Shown here: positions 1 through 8,415 of the stretch, piece after piece | How positions within the stretch are numbered: position 1 is the first letter of the stretch | Layout: each line of letters begins with the position of its first letter | NCBI RefSeq assembly: GCF_018069875.1 | Contig: NZ_JAGQDF010000001.1 | Span: forward strand, 638,290-702,289 | Reading direction: 5' to 3' | Origin: Ideonella alba | GTDB lineage: Bacteria > Pseudomonadota > Gammaproteobacteria > Burkholderiales > Burkholderiaceae_C | DNA length: 64,000 nt | Translations under genes and position numbers: made by a program | The notes under the pieces: generated by a model | Databases searched by the model: none | What the model was told of the DNA's origin: nothing | Seen by the model: the letters and a program-made list of their open reading frames with translations, nothing else

Positions 1-474
1 CAGCAGCAGGCCCAGGCCGTCCAGCCGCAGCCACAGCAGCACCAGCAGCGGGTTCGGGCCGGCGCAGGCCTGGCGCCAGCCGGGGGCGTGGGCTTGCAGC
101 CAGGCGGTGCAGGCTGCGGGGTTCGGGGCTTGCGTGGGTGCGGTGGGTGGTGGGGTTTCAGCGGGCGCCACGGCCAGCAGCAGCACGGCGCTGGCAGGTT
201 GGGCGTTGGGGTCCGCATGGCGCTGCGGGGGCAGGGGGCGCGGCGGGCCGAGCTGCAGCGGGCCGGCGTGCAGCCAGGTGGGTGAGGCGTGGGCGGCCTG
301 GGCCTCCGCGGCGGCGGGCAGCGCCAGGCCGGCATGGGCCAGCAACGTGGCGGGCGTGGCGGCTGGCGGTGCGGTGTCGGGCGCTGAGGTTTGCAAGGCG
401 GCTTGCAGGGCAGCCTGCAGGCTGGCCCAGGGCAGGCGCAGGCCGGCGATGGGCGTGTGGGGGAAGGAGGGCAT
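1..474 (-). CDS. E1/ThiF-like protein, N-terminal part only (runs off the left edge)
   Basis: The minus frame starting at ATG 474 is open to the window edge (158 codons) and reads MPSFPHTPIAGLRLPWASLQ at its start. It aligns by eye with the N-terminal 180 residues of the E1-like protein at 15584-17146. Shared anchors are a LPWASLQAAL / PPWPGVTRAAW block, a LHAGPLQLG / LAHGPLHLQG block, and a WLQAHAPGWRQAC / WLARHAPAFRLAC block followed by a hydrophobic strand. It lies downstream of NACHT protein A just as the other E1-like gene lies downstream of B, so this is a second copy of the same cassette. The nucleotide-binding part would be beyond the edge. No clear Shine-Dalgarno site is seen. ATG 648 and TTG 477 are also in frame, but 474 gives the N-terminus that matches the paralogue. 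The function as an E1 is inferred only from the paralogue. Confidence 0.6.
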   Translation of the reverse strand, partial: MPSFPHTPIAGLRLPWASLQAALQAALQTSAPDTAPPAATPATLLAHAGLALPAAAEAQAAHASPTWLHAGPLQLGPPRPLPPQRHADPNAQPASAVLLLAVAPAETPPPTAPTQAPNPAACTAWLQAHAPGWRQACAGPNPLLVLLWLRLDGLGLLL

Positions 475-566
475 CAACGGTGGCCGCGGACGGGCCGGCT
501 CGGGCGGCACGCTGCATGGAGGGAATGCTGAAGAGGTGGATTTCAGCGTGGGGCGCCGCGAGGCGG

Positions 567-582
567 GTGACAAAGCGTGGCA
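567..582 (+). promoter_or_regulatory. Weak copy of the shared 16-bp motif
   Basis: GTGACAAAGCGTGGCA matches CCGACAAANNCCGGCA at the GACAAA and GGCA cores. It sits between NACHT protein A and the E1-like gene and points against the direction of those genes. The copy at 15194-15209 has the same placement and relative orientation between B and its E1-like gene. Confidence 0.4.
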
Positions 583-664
583 CGGCGCTCCGGCGCAGGG
601 CGCCCAGAACGTCTTCTTTCGAGCGCGCTTCGCGCACAAAGCCTGCATGCGAGCATGAACTTGC

Positions 665-3600
665 TCAGGCAGCCGCGTCACGCAGTCCCGGTTCAGGGGT
701 TCGGGGTTCTGCTGATTGGCGCGGCCTCCCACGCACCAAGCGCACACCAAGGACGTCGCTCATGTTGCCGGGGGGATGGAAGTGGCTGCGGTACGAAGGA
801 CGGCGGCGCGCTGCTGGGTTGTGGAACCCGCCGCCACGCACGGCAAGCCATTCCTCCGCTCGCTCGCCTTTGCCCGTCTGATCAATCGCTGCCTGGGCCT
901 GTTCGGTGCGGTAGCCCTGATGGAGCAGTTCAAACGGCAAAGCATTGGCGCACCAATTCGATAGCTGACCCGCGACATCGGCGACACCATGGGGGGTGTG
1001 CGAGGCGCTGCAACAACCCACTGGGCTGGGCCTGTCTAACTTGACGCCGTGGCTAAGTTCCAGCGGCCCGGATTCACCGGCCGTCGGCTCATGCGCCCAG
1101 CGCGGCGGCGTCTGGCCCGGGCAGGCTGGGCCTCGCACGCCAGCCTCCCAGAGCACTTCGGTGGGCACCCGCGTCTGCCATCCTTCAGTCTGCTGCAGCC
1201 GCTGCGGGGTCCAGCCGCTCGGGTCCTTCGGCCTTGTCGCTGCGCGGCGCTCTAGCGCCCGGTGCAGCGGCTCGGCCCAGTCGGCGTAGGCCATGCACTG
1301 GTTCCACCTCCCTCCCACTGCAGGCTGCAAGGCATTGGTGTAGCGATCGTCTTTCAACTTGTAGTGTGGGCGCTTCGAAGCCGGGCCGGGCTGGTCCTGG
1401 GCAAAGCTCTCCCACTCGCCCACCGTCACCGGGTGGCGGGCCATCTGAAAAGGGCACAGTTCCTTGGTCCAGCTGGGCTGTTCATTCACATCGCCCTCGC
1501 CATCGCTGCCGATGCGGAACGACAGCTTGGGCCCGCCGTACTCGCCCAGCATCGCCCACTGGTGCAGCCGGGGCACCAGGCCGCTTCGCACTTTGCCATC
1601 GGGCAGCTCCGCTTCCACCCAGGTGTAGCGCAGCGTGTCCTGCAGGTGGCCGAGCAGAAAGCCCATCTGCAGCCGGATGCGGAGGTCCACACCTTCGCCC
1701 TGGCACTTGGCGGCCCACACGGCTTGCCAGTGGGCGTTGAGTTCGGCATCGGCGAAGCCGGGCACGTCCTCCGGATCCCCCGACATGTCCTGGGCTAGCG
1801 CGGCCTGGCCCACGTGATCGCCCAGCACCGCGGCGGCGCGCAGCTTGTGCGCCACCGCCTCGCCCGCGTCCACACTGGCCAGCAGCAGCAGGCGGCGAAT
1901 GTGCTGCAGCACCGGGTGCGGCTGGCGCCAGGGGCCATCGGGCTCCAGCACGTCGCGGACGTCGATCGCGCACTGGGCGGCCAGGGCCAGGTTGGCCTTG
2001 GGCATCAGCACCAGGTGCCGCAGCCACTTCTGCTGCTCGGCCTTCGGCACCACGGCCACGGCCATGCGCACGCGCTCGTGGTGCGGCGTCACCTGGGGCA
2101 GCTGCAGGCGGTAGTTCTTGTCCTGAGCCAGGCGGTCCCGCAGCGGCTGGCCGGGCTTCGGGTCCAGGTCGGGCGGCGTCAAGTCCGGCAGGGCGTCGCG
2201 CCGCAGGCCCAGCGCGGCGAACAGTTCCTGGAACTGCGGGTGCACGAAGCGCAGGGTCCGGCGCTTGTCGGGGCCCAGGTGCAGGGTGGCCAGGCCGGTG
2301 GCTTTCAGGGCGGGCAGCCAGGTGCCTTCCAGCCAGGCCTCGGCCGTGCCGGGCGCGCGCTTGAGCATTTCGGCTTTCAGCAGCGACCAGGCCATCTCGG
2401 TGGTACGGCCGCTCTCGGCGTCTTGCAGGGCGTCGGCGGCGTGGCCCAGCAGGGCGAGCAGGGCGCCGGGCTCGGGCGGCAGCGTCCAATCGGTCAGCTG
2501 GTCCTCGCCGTCCCTCAGGCAGGCGAGCAGATCGTCGGAGAGCAGGCCTGCTTCGGCCAGGGCGCCGCGGCGCCAGGTGCGGCCCAGCACGTGCCACACC
2601 AGGGCCAGCAGCAGCTGCGGCCGGCGCTTGGGCAGGTCGGCCCGGGGCCAGGCCTGGGCCAGGGTGCATTGCGCGGCCAGGATGCCGGGCGTGCGGCAGA
2701 AGTCGGCCATGGGGTTCAGCGGCTGCTGGTTCAGCGTGGCGTCGTCTGCGGGCGCGCCGCCTTTGGGGGCCAGGCCCAGCGCCTCGAGCAGCCGTGCCTC
2801 GGGGCTGTCGGCCGGCGGGGGCGGGGGCGGGCCGTCGTGCCGGTGCAGGGCGGCGTCCTCGGGGCGGAAGCGCTGGAACAGGTAACGCCGCATCTCACTG
2901 GCCCGGAAATCCAGCAGGGCCACGGGGCGGGCCGCCCAATCGCCGCGCGCGTTGCTCAGGGCGGTGGCCTTCTCCTGCCGGCGCACGGTGAACACCGGGG
3001 GCAACAGGCGCTGCCGCTGCGCGGGCTGGGCCAGCCATGCCACCAGGTGTTTCTCGAAGTCCTGCCGCTGGGCTGGGCTGGCGGCTTGCAGTTCATCCAA
3101 AGCATCGAACAGCAGGCGGGGCTGGAGCGTGGGGGTGGCGGGGGCCTGCAGCCACTGGGCGAAGCCCAGGCCGGGGGTCTGGGCCTCGATGTGCTTGATT
3201 ATGGCGGCGCCAAAGTCCTGATCGGGCGGAAGCAGCTGGCTCAGTTCCACCACCGGCAGCAGCACCGGCACTTCGCCCCAGACGGCAGCGCCTTGCGGCG
3301 CGCCGGGTGCGCTGCCTTGGTGGTGGCGGATCAGGGCCTCGCGCGCGGTGCGGGCAGCCCATTCGGTGAGCAGCGTCGTCTTGCCCGCATAGGGCTCGGC
3401 CTCGATGCACCACGCGGCGGGGCGGGGCTTGAGGCTGGGGTCGTCCAGCAGTTCGCGCAGGTCGTTGCGGGCGCGCTCGCGCTCGTTCCTGGGCGAGTCG
3501 TCGGTTTCATCTGTGCCGCCCTGGCGGGTGGGCTTGGCAGCCAGGTCGGTCAACTGCAGGCGCACATAGTGCTTCAGCAAGGGCTGGCTCTCGCCCAACT

Positions 3601-4975
3601 GCTGGTAGCGGCACAGCGCGTTGCGGGCGTAGCAGCCCAGCAGGTAGGTGGTGAGGTTGGGTGAGGGGGCGTGGGCCACGCTCTCCAGCAGGTCCGCATC
3701 GAGCTGGCCCTCGTTCAGGTGCGGGTCCAGCAGCAGGGCGTGCAGTTCACGCTGGTCGTCATTGAGGGGGCTGGCGGCTTGCGCCACCCGGTCCACCAAG
3801 GTGGCCAGGTCGGGCAGGCACATGGCCTGGGTGATGCCGGCGCCTGCTTGCCCCTTGGCAAACCAGCGGGCCTGGGGCTGGCGGTGGGGGTGCAGGTCCA
3901 GCGCGGCGGCCAGCTTGTCGGTGGCACCGCCCACCGGGCCCAACTCGGGCAGTTGCACCTCGGGCGCGCCGGAGCTGTTGGCATCGAGCAAGACCGTTTC
4001 GCCCAGTTCGGCCGAGATCAGCACCTTCAGCAGTCCACCGTTCAGGTCGCCCGGCCGCCACTGGCACAGCGCGCCCTTCAGTGTCCGCAGGGCGGCCGAG
4101 TCGGTGCGAAGGTGGTCGCGCAGCAGCCAAAGCGCGCCCACGGCCAGCGTGGCGCTGGCGGAGGTTCCGGTGACGGCGGGCAGCGGCCAGCCGCTGGCCT
4201 GGGTGAGCCCGGTGGAGGGGTGAACGCTCCAGGAGACAGCCGGCGCATCAGGCTGCAGCACGGCATCCAGCAGGGCCCGCACCCGGGCCAGGCCCAGGGC
4301 CCAGGTGTCGTCCACCGGCAGCAGCGCGGCGCCTGGGGCGCGCAGCAGGCGACCGCTGTCCTCGGGCCAGTCGAGCGGGGTGGTGGGGTGCACCCACAGC
4401 AGCAGCTCGGTCAGCGTGCCGTAGCCAGCCGCACCCAGCCAGTCGCTCACCATGGGCTGCATGAAGCGCAGGTGGGGTGGGTCGACGTGGCCATGGCGCA
4501 GGGCCTGGTGCAGCAGGTCTTCTTGCTGGTTGTGCGGGGTCCAGCCGCGACCGCGGGCGTCCATCGCGTCGCCAGGCCACAGTGCCGCAGCAGCCAGTTG
4601 CGCTGCACGACGAGCGCTCAGCGGCGCATGGGGTGAGAACTCGTGTTCGCTGCCCCAGGTCGGGTGCCAGCCGTGGTCCACGGTGGCATCGCTGACCAGG
4701 TGCCAGCGCAGTTCGTCGCCCTCGCCCCGTTGGGTGTGGGCCCCGGCCATGGTGACGCGGCACAGGTCCAGCCACAGCGGCCAGCGCAGGTCCTCCACAG
4801 GCTGGTGCAGCAGCTCGGTCGGCAGCGGGTCCATGGGCTGGCGGGCCAGGTGCTGTGCCCGCTGTTGGCGTACCAGGTCCACCAGCTCGTCGGGGCCGCA
4901 GGGCGAGGGCAGGGGGGCGAAGCGGGGCATGCGGCCAGAGGTGAACGCGGTCAGAGGGTGAGCGGATGTTGCCAT
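665..4975 (-). CDS. Lon-like/NACHT/FGE-sulfatase fusion protein A
   Basis: A 1436-aa multidomain protein of the conflict-NTPase type. Around residues 265-355 there is a Lon (S16) protease-like domain: GTSASATLAVGAL holds the predicted nucleophile Ser, and PVGGATDKLAAAL holds the predicted Lys. A NACHT/STAND NTPase follows, with Walker A EPYAGKTTLL near residue 528 and Walker B LLFDALDELQ near residue 622. Helical sequence then leads to a C-terminal FGE-sulfatase domain from about residue 1175 (RHPVTVGEW, RVPTEVLWEAGVRG, AVRGGGF, LGVRLVR). The start is taken at ATG 4975, because the next 12 bases match the start of paralogue B. ATG 5020 is possible. It is the last gene of a minus-strand operon starting near 7158. 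Its 500-bp central block is nearly identical to B. In known conflict systems NACHT proteins sense and oligomerise, and the FGE fold often acts as a ligand-recognition module; the proteolytic effector role is inferred. Confidence 0.85.
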   Translation of the reverse strand: MATSAHPLTAFTSGRMPRFAPLPSPCGPDELVDLVRQQRAQHLARQPMDPLPTELLHQPVEDLRWPLWLDLCRVTMAGAHTQRGEGDELRWHLVSDATVDHGWHPTWGSEHEFSPHAPLSARRAAQLAAAALWPGDAMDARGRGWTPHNQQEDLLHQALRHGHVDPPHLRFMQPMVSDWLGAAGYGTLTELLLWVHPTTPLDWPEDSGRLLRAPGAALLPVDDTWALGLARVRALLDAVLQPDAPAVSWSVHPSTGLTQASGWPLPAVTGTSASATLAVGALWLLRDHLRTDSAALRTLKGALCQWRPGDLNGGLLKVLISAELGETVLLDANSSGAPEVQLPELGPVGGATDKLAAALDLHPHRQPQARWFAKGQAGAGITQAMCLPDLATLVDRVAQAASPLNDDQRELHALLLDPHLNEGQLDADLLESVAHAPSPNLTTYLLGCYARNALCRYQQLGESQPLLKHYVRLQLTDLAAKPTRQGGTDETDDSPRNERERARNDLRELLDDPSLKPRPAAWCIEAEPYAGKTTLLTEWAARTAREALIRHHQGSAPGAPQGAAVWGEVPVLLPVVELSQLLPPDQDFGAAIIKHIEAQTPGLGFAQWLQAPATPTLQPRLLFDALDELQAASPAQRQDFEKHLVAWLAQPAQRQRLLPPVFTVRRQEKATALSNARGDWAARPVALLDFRASEMRRYLFQRFRPEDAALHRHDGPPPPPPADSPEARLLEALGLAPKGGAPADDATLNQQPLNPMADFCRTPGILAAQCTLAQAWPRADLPKRRPQLLLALVWHVLGRTWRRGALAEAGLLSDDLLACLRDGEDQLTDWTLPPEPGALLALLGHAADALQDAESGRTTEMAWSLLKAEMLKRAPGTAEAWLEGTWLPALKATGLATLHLGPDKRRTLRFVHPQFQELFAALGLRRDALPDLTPPDLDPKPGQPLRDRLAQDKNYRLQLPQVTPHHERVRMAVAVVPKAEQQKWLRHLVLMPKANLALAAQCAIDVRDVLEPDGPWRQPHPVLQHIRRLLLLASVDAGEAVAHKLRAAAVLGDHVGQAALAQDMSGDPEDVPGFADAELNAHWQAVWAAKCQGEGVDLRIRLQMGFLLGHLQDTLRYTWVEAELPDGKVRSGLVPRLHQWAMLGEYGGPKLSFRIGSDGEGDVNEQPSWTKELCPFQMARHPVTVGEWESFAQDQPGPASKRPHYKLKDDRYTNALQPAVGGRWNQCMAYADWAEPLHRALERRAATRPKDPSGWTPQRLQQTEGWQTRVPTEVLWEAGVRGPACPGQTPPRWAHEPTAGESGPLELSHGVKLDRPSPVGCCSASHTPHGVADVAGQLSNWCANALPFELLHQGYRTEQAQAAIDQTGKGERAEEWLAVRGGGFHNPAARRRPSYRSHFHPPGNMSDVLGVRLVRGRPRQSAEPRTPEPGLRDAAA
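1491..1990 (-). repeat. Arm 1 of a 500-bp inverted repeat (paralogues A and B)
   Basis: This block of gene A and the block 13773-14272 of gene B are the same length and, by eye, agree at roughly nine bases in ten, in opposite orientation, with about 11.8 kb between them. It encodes the helical stretch between NACHT and FGE domains (from LALAAQCAIDVRDVLEPDG to RIGSDGEGD). Flanking parts of A and B are much less alike at DNA level, which suggests recent duplication or gene conversion. Confidence 0.8.
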
Positions 4976-5132
4976 GGCAGTCGTGCCGCACCGCTCAGAC
5001 GCCCGGTCGATGCACACCATTCGTGGGACGCGTCGTTCTAGGGCACGCCTACCCAGCGCTGATGTGGGGCTCTGCTGTCCACTTCGGCGCAGGCGGCCGC
5101 TGGCCCGACCGAGTGGGTGCGGCAAACGAACA

Positions 5133-5285
5133 TCAGCCAGAACCTGCCAGGGTGTTCAGCCAGGCCATGGCCACGGCTGCGACCAGCAGTGCACTGAACC
5201 CGAGTGCGAAGCGCAGCAGCGCACCCGACAAGCTGGGGTGCGGGGCTGCCTGGGGGCTGAGGCCATCAGTCGGTGGGCGGTCCAT
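5133..5285 (-). CDS. Small single-pass membrane protein (50 aa)
   Basis: The frame opens at ATG 5285, whose A is the last base of the preceding gene's TGA (TGATG coupling), and closes with TGA at 5133-5135. The peptide begins MDRPPTDGL. It has a polar, Pro-rich N-terminus and one strong hydrophobic segment, LLRFALGFSALLVAAVAMAW, close to the C-terminus, so it should be an inner-membrane peptide. The stop/start overlap and the position just before the NACHT gene support a real gene in the minus operon 7158-665. No family is recognised. Confidence 0.5.
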   Translation of the reverse strand: MDRPPTDGLSPQAAPHPSLSGALLRFALGFSALLVAAVAMAWLNTLAGSG

Positions 5286-5893
5286 CAGCGTGCTCCGGTG
5301 GTGCCGTCCACGGCCTGTGCGCTGCCCGGTTGGTCAGGGGTCCACCAGCCTGCGGCCTGCAAGGCCATCACAGCCACGACCGGGTCCGAAGCAGCTGTCT
5401 GCTGGGCTTTTCTCATGGACTGGTCCATGCACGCGGCGTCTCGCAGGCGCAGGCAATGCAGCACGGCGTTGCGGGTCTCCCACAAACGGCGGCGAGTGGC
5501 TTGCAGTGCGGTGGTTTGAGGGTGACGCAACAGGTCTTCATCCAGCGAGGCCGCCGACTCGAAGCGTTCCACGGCGGTGATCGTTCGGCCTTGGCGCAGA
5601 TCGGTCTGAGCCAAGGCCAGCAGGGCCTGTGCATGCTCTCGTTGCTGAATCACCAAGGACTGGAGTCGCTGTCTGCGCGCTTCGGCGTCAAGGGTGTTGG
5701 CAGGCAGTGCTGCCACGCCGGCCGCCGCGGCCGGCAGTCGACCCGCCTGCAGATGGGCCACGACGGCCCTCTCGGTGGGGGTGGCCCCGCCGGTGACACA
5801 GCACAAGGTCAGGGCCAGCACCAGTGCTGACTGGGTGGCCCTGACGACTCTGCAGCCAAGCATGGTGGCTGCGACAGTATGTTGACCGGACAT
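5285..5893 (-). CDS. Exported helical protein of unknown function (202 aa)
   Basis: The start is ATG 5893, four bases after the stop of the upstream gene. The N-terminus has a basic/hydrophobic segment (about residues 15-37, ending near VTGGATPTE) that looks like a signal peptide. The rest is Ala/Gln/Leu-rich and predicted helical, with TPR-like spacing (ALLALAQTDLRQG, AVERFESAASLDEDLL), and carries Cys residues in LHCLRLRDAACMD. It is translationally coupled to the 50-aa membrane peptide downstream. It probably forms a periplasmic partner of the neighbouring 374-aa protein, but no family is recognised. Confidence 0.6.
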   Translation of the reverse strand: MSGQHTVAATMLGCRVVRATQSALVLALTLCCVTGGATPTERAVVAHLQAGRLPAAAAGVAALPANTLDAEARRQRLQSLVIQQREHAQALLALAQTDLRQGRTITAVERFESAASLDEDLLRHPQTTALQATRRRLWETRNAVLHCLRLRDAACMDQSMRKAQQTAASDPVVAVMALQAAGWWTPDQPGSAQAVDGTTGAR

Positions 5894-5896
5894 GGC

Positions 5897-7021
5897 TCAG
5901 TCCTTTCGATGGGCGAAGGAGGGTGTGTTGGTGCCAGAGGCTGCATGCCGTGGAGGCAGCGGCGAGCGCCCCTGCATGTGACGGAAGTAGCGGGCCAGCG
6001 CGTCGAGCATGCGCAGTCCCCTGGGTGAGCGGCAACTGCTCACCGAGTTGAAAAGTTGCTGACCGGCATTGCGGCCATCACTCGACCCGATGGCCACGGC
6101 CTGACGCACCTCTTTGCGCGCCGCTTGCACGGCACGCAGGCCTTGTTCGATCCAGCCCGCTGCGCTGCGATCCCCGGCACCCTGACGGGCCTGCGATGCA
6201 GCAGCAGCCACTGTGCGGCCCAGGCGGGGCACGGCCTGCATCATGCGTTCCGGCACCTGGCTGCGCACGGGCGCCAGATACGTCTCCAACGCGGCGTCGA
6301 AGTTCACCGAGCGCACACCCACTTCCCAACGTTCGCAGATGTCGATCACACCCAGCGTGAATCCGGCCACGTGCCGGCGTGTGTCGATCGAATCAGTGAT
6401 GCGCTCGTACTGTCGGAAGTAAATGGCCCGCCACAGCGGCTCCAGCCGCGCGCCCTGCAACGGAAATTCCTGCGCCTGGAGCCGCTCCAGCAGGTCATTG
6501 GCGCCCGGCACACCGCGCGCCACTGCGCGCTGCGTGGCAGCCTGGGCGGCCGCCAGAAGATCGGCCTCTGCCGTGCTGCGTTCGTGATCAGCGGCACCGG
6601 CCTCGGCCTCGAACTGTGACGCCAAGCCTAGCCAGGCCCTGGGGTCACCCTGCAAGGCGGCTGCGGCCCACAGTTGCGCAGAGAAGTCGCCGCGCACCAG
6701 TCGCCGATAGCGCGCTGACAGTGCCGAGGCCTCTTGGCCACGCAGACCAGCCAGCGCGGTGCGGCACAGTTGCTCCAGGGCCTCGTCCGGCTCGGCGCGA
6801 TGTTGGGCCACGGCATCCAACCCTTGCTGGCAGGCCTGCTGCGGCTGGAGCTGACGCTCCAGTTCACGTACAGCAGCCTCCAGCGACGCGGTGGCAAAGC
6901 GGCCGGACTCAGCGGCGGGCAGCGACGCCGCACCCAGGGCCAGCAGTCCGCCCATCAGGAACTGTCGTCCAAGCCGGTTGGCAGTGAGCAGCCCCGTTCG
7001 AACAGCGGGCGCGGCGCTCAT
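5897..7021 (-). CDS. Exported/anchored protein of unknown function (374 aa)
   Basis: Start ATG 7021 has a GGGAG Shine-Dalgarno site seven bases upstream and overlaps the TGA of the 46-aa gene before it (ATGA). An N-terminal basic stretch plus hydrophobic segment (FLMGGLLALGAASLPAA, about residues 21-37) suggests a signal peptide. The remainder is helical, with a Cys-containing repeat-like part (residues 50-130) resembling Sel1/TPR-type scaffolds and a C-terminal half containing RERMMQAVPRLGRTV-like helices. It ends in a basic tail (RHMQGRSPLPPRH). It is the second gene of a minus operon ending with NACHT protein A. No enzymatic motif is seen. Confidence 0.6.
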   Translation of the reverse strand: MSAAPAVRTGLLTANRLGRQFLMGGLLALGAASLPAAESGRFATASLEAAVRELERQLQPQQACQQGLDAVAQHRAEPDEALEQLCRTALAGLRGQEASALSARYRRLVRGDFSAQLWAAAALQGDPRAWLGLASQFEAEAGAADHERSTAEADLLAAAQAATQRAVARGVPGANDLLERLQAQEFPLQGARLEPLWRAIYFRQYERITDSIDTRRHVAGFTLGVIDICERWEVGVRSVNFDAALETYLAPVRSQVPERMMQAVPRLGRTVAAAASQARQGAGDRSAAGWIEQGLRAVQAARKEVRQAVAIGSSDGRNAGQQLFNSVSSCRSPRGLRMLDALARYFRHMQGRSPLPPRHAASGTNTPSFAHRKD

Positions 7022-7158
7022 CGCGAGCTCCCGGCACGCCGCAGGGGTTGGAACGGCACATCGTCGGCATACACATGCTGGTCGCCGCAGCTGTGCACCG
7101 CGGCCATGGCGGCCCAGACCACCAGGCCGCGGAAGATCCATCTGAACAGGAAGCCCAT
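7018..7158 (-). CDS. Small membrane protein (46 aa), first gene of the A operon
   Basis: The frame ATG 7158 to TGA 7018 encodes a peptide beginning MGFLFRWIFRGLVVWAAMAA: a positively charged start, one hydrophobic segment, then a polar tail (CGDQHVYADD). A CGGAG-like site precedes it. Its stop overlaps the next gene's start by four bases (ATGA), which argues for a translated gene. A copy of the shared 16-bp motif ends 91 bases upstream in the same orientation, so this is probably the first gene of the operon. Confidence 0.5.
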   Translation of the reverse strand: MGFLFRWIFRGLVVWAAMAAVHSCGDQHVYADDVPFQPLRRAGSSR

Positions 7159-7215
7159 GGCTGACTCCGAGGGTATGAACCAGGCTCCATTTCGCCACCC
7201 ACCGCGGCGCCAGGA

Positions 7216-7231
7216 TCGACAAAGTCCGGCA
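7216..7231 (+). promoter_or_regulatory. Shared 16-bp motif, plus copy of a mirror pair
   Basis: TCGACAAAGTCCGGCA, ending 92 bases before ATG 7324 of the rightward operon. It forms a perfect 15-bp inverted repeat with 7250-7264. Confidence 0.7.
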
Positions 7232-7249
7232 ACTGCGCGGTGAACTGGG

Positions 7250-7265
7250 TGCCGGACTTTGTCGG
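7250..7265 (-). promoter_or_regulatory. Shared 16-bp motif, minus copy of a mirror pair
   Basis: It reads CCGACAAAGTCCGGCA on the minus strand, 91 bases before ATG 7158 of the leftward operon. The equal spacing of both copies to the two divergent start codons points to one motif per promoter rather than a terminator. Confidence 0.7.
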
Positions 7266-7323
7266 TCCCGGCAGCGCCAACGCCGGCAGCATTGATCGCT
7301 CCTGCCACTTCCTGGAGATGCTG

Positions 7324-7800
7324 ATGAATCGTCCTGCACCCCCACCGGCCCCACAGCGCCTGCGCCCGCTGTTGATGGCGCTGCTTGCGACCCTGACGTT
7401 GGCTGCCACTTGGCCCTTGCCGGCAACGGCAGCCCCCAGCCGAGGCGCCCGATCTGCAGGCAGCCAAGCGGCCGCGTCGACGAAGGCGCGTGCACCGGTC
7501 ACCTCGCAGACCCAGACCTCGCGGCAGGCGCGCCGCGAGGCCATGCGGCAGGCTCGTATTCCCACCAGCCAACAGCCGGTCAAGCAGATCTACACGCCGG
7601 CCGGACGCCAGTTGCACTACGAACTGCCCCGGCCGGGTGGTGGCCGCAAGCCGATGGTGGTCACCCACCAGACCACCGACCGCGTGCCTGGCCATGGCCG
7701 ACACTGGGAGGCCGGCCCCGCCAAGCAGCCCGTGCGGACCGACCCGCTGGGCCGGACCCGCGTCAGCAACGACAAGGCCAAGGTGAATCATGCCCGCTGA
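7324..7800 (+). CDS. Secreted protein with a polymorphic-toxin-like C-terminal domain (158 aa)
   Basis: Start ATG 7324 follows a TGGAGATG region. A Sec-type signal peptide is clear: MNRPAPP..., then PLLMALLATLTLAATWPLPA, with cleavage after ATAA near residue 37. The middle is basic and Ala/Gln-rich. The C-terminal 55 residues (HYELPRPGGGRKP, VPGHGRHWEAGPAKQ, DPLGRTRVSNDKAKV) resemble, from memory, the short C-terminal domain of RHS-type polymorphic toxins (the GHGPHWEAG...DxxGRxR pattern of toxin type 24). The next gene overlaps it by 11 bases and could be its immunity protein. The toxin role is an inference; no catalytic residues are established for this family. Confidence 0.45.
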   Translation: MNRPAPPPAPQRLRPLLMALLATLTLAATWPLPATAAPSRGARSAGSQAAASTKARAPVTSQTQTSRQARREAMRQARIPTSQQPVKQIYTPAGRQLHYELPRPGGGRKPMVVTHQTTDRVPGHGRHWEAGPAKQPVRTDPLGRTRVSNDKAKVNHAR

Positions 7801-8299
7801 GACAACCACCCTTTCCGCCGGTGCGCGCATTGCCTGGACTGCGCAGTCGCGCCGAGCACTGGCGCAACTCACCCGCCTGCTGGCGCCCTACACGCCGCGC
7901 CGTTTCGAGCAAGCCGAAGGCCAGTTGCTGCAGCAGCAGATCACGGCCCGTTACCAGCGGGCCCAGTCGGAGGGCCATCTGCTCGCGCAGACCCTGCCGC
8001 GTTGGGAAGCGCTGGCGTCGGCCCTGAACAGCGTGTTGGCGTCACTGCCGCAGAGCCAGCTGAGTCATCGGTGGATCCTGCTGCCTCAGGACGCCGAGGT
8101 CCGAGGTGTCTTTGATCTGCCGATTGACGCCTTGCCTGAACGCGCTGCAGCCCTGCTGCGCTGGGACGGCAACACCGTGCTGCTGGCGGCGCCGTCGCTG
8201 GACCACGGTGTGCTGCTGGACTGCTCGGTGGAAGACGACGACCGCGTGGTGCTGACGTTGGAACACTGGTTCAACCGCGATCCCTCTCACGGCAGCTGA
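7790..8299 (+). CDS. Possible immunity protein partner (169 aa)
   Basis: Start ATG 7790 lies inside the end of the secreted-protein gene (11-base overlap), so translation is coupled. There is no signal peptide or membrane segment. The N-terminal half is helical and basic. The C-terminal half carries beta-like, acidic sequence (RGVFDLPIDALPERA, DHGVLLDCSVEDDDRVVL, LEHWFN). Size, acidity and position fit a cytoplasmic immunity protein for the upstream protein, but no family is recognised. A strong terminator follows 40 bases downstream. Confidence 0.45.
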   Translation: MPAETTTLSAGARIAWTAQSRRALAQLTRLLAPYTPRRFEQAEGQLLQQQITARYQRAQSEGHLLAQTLPRWEALASALNSVLASLPQSQLSHRWILLPQDAEVRGVFDLPIDALPERAAALLRWDGNTVLLAAPSLDHGVLLDCSVEDDDRVVLTLEHWFNRDPSHGS

Positions 8300-8340
8300 C
8301 CCCTGCGAGTCGTTGTCGGCGCAGGCAGAGCCACCGCACA

Positions 8341-8377
8341 ACAAAGGCCCCAAGGCACTTCGCCTCGGGGCCTTTGT
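8341..8377. terminator. Bidirectional rho-independent terminator
   Basis: ACAAAGGCCCC (8341-8351) pairs perfectly with GGGGCCTTTGT (8367-8377), with further pairing inside the loop (GGC/GCC). Flanking A and T runs fit termination of both convergent transcripts: the gene ending at 8299 and the penicillin-binding-protein gene ending at 8416. Confidence 0.85.
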
Positions 8378-8415
8378 CTTGGGCAAGGCACGCAGCCGGG
8401 CTGCGCGCCGCTGCC

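Noticed and set aside
158..637. A 159-aa protein on the minus strand starting at 637
   Set aside because: Its second half turns into Arg/Pro/Ala shadow sequence, while the neighbouring frame from 474 aligns with the E1-like paralogue. Its first 50 residues remain unexplained.
1814..3664. Long open plus-strand frame antisense to NACHT gene A (616 codons), and similar antisense frames over B and C
   Set aside because: High GC leaves antisense frames open; the translations are Gln/Gly/Ala/Val low complexity without domains, while the sense frames carry the NACHT and FGE motifs.
7216..7265. The 15-bp inverted repeat at 7217-7264 as a terminator
   Set aside because: It lies between divergent start codons, has an 18-base loop and no T-run, and each arm recurs singly elsewhere as the shared motif.
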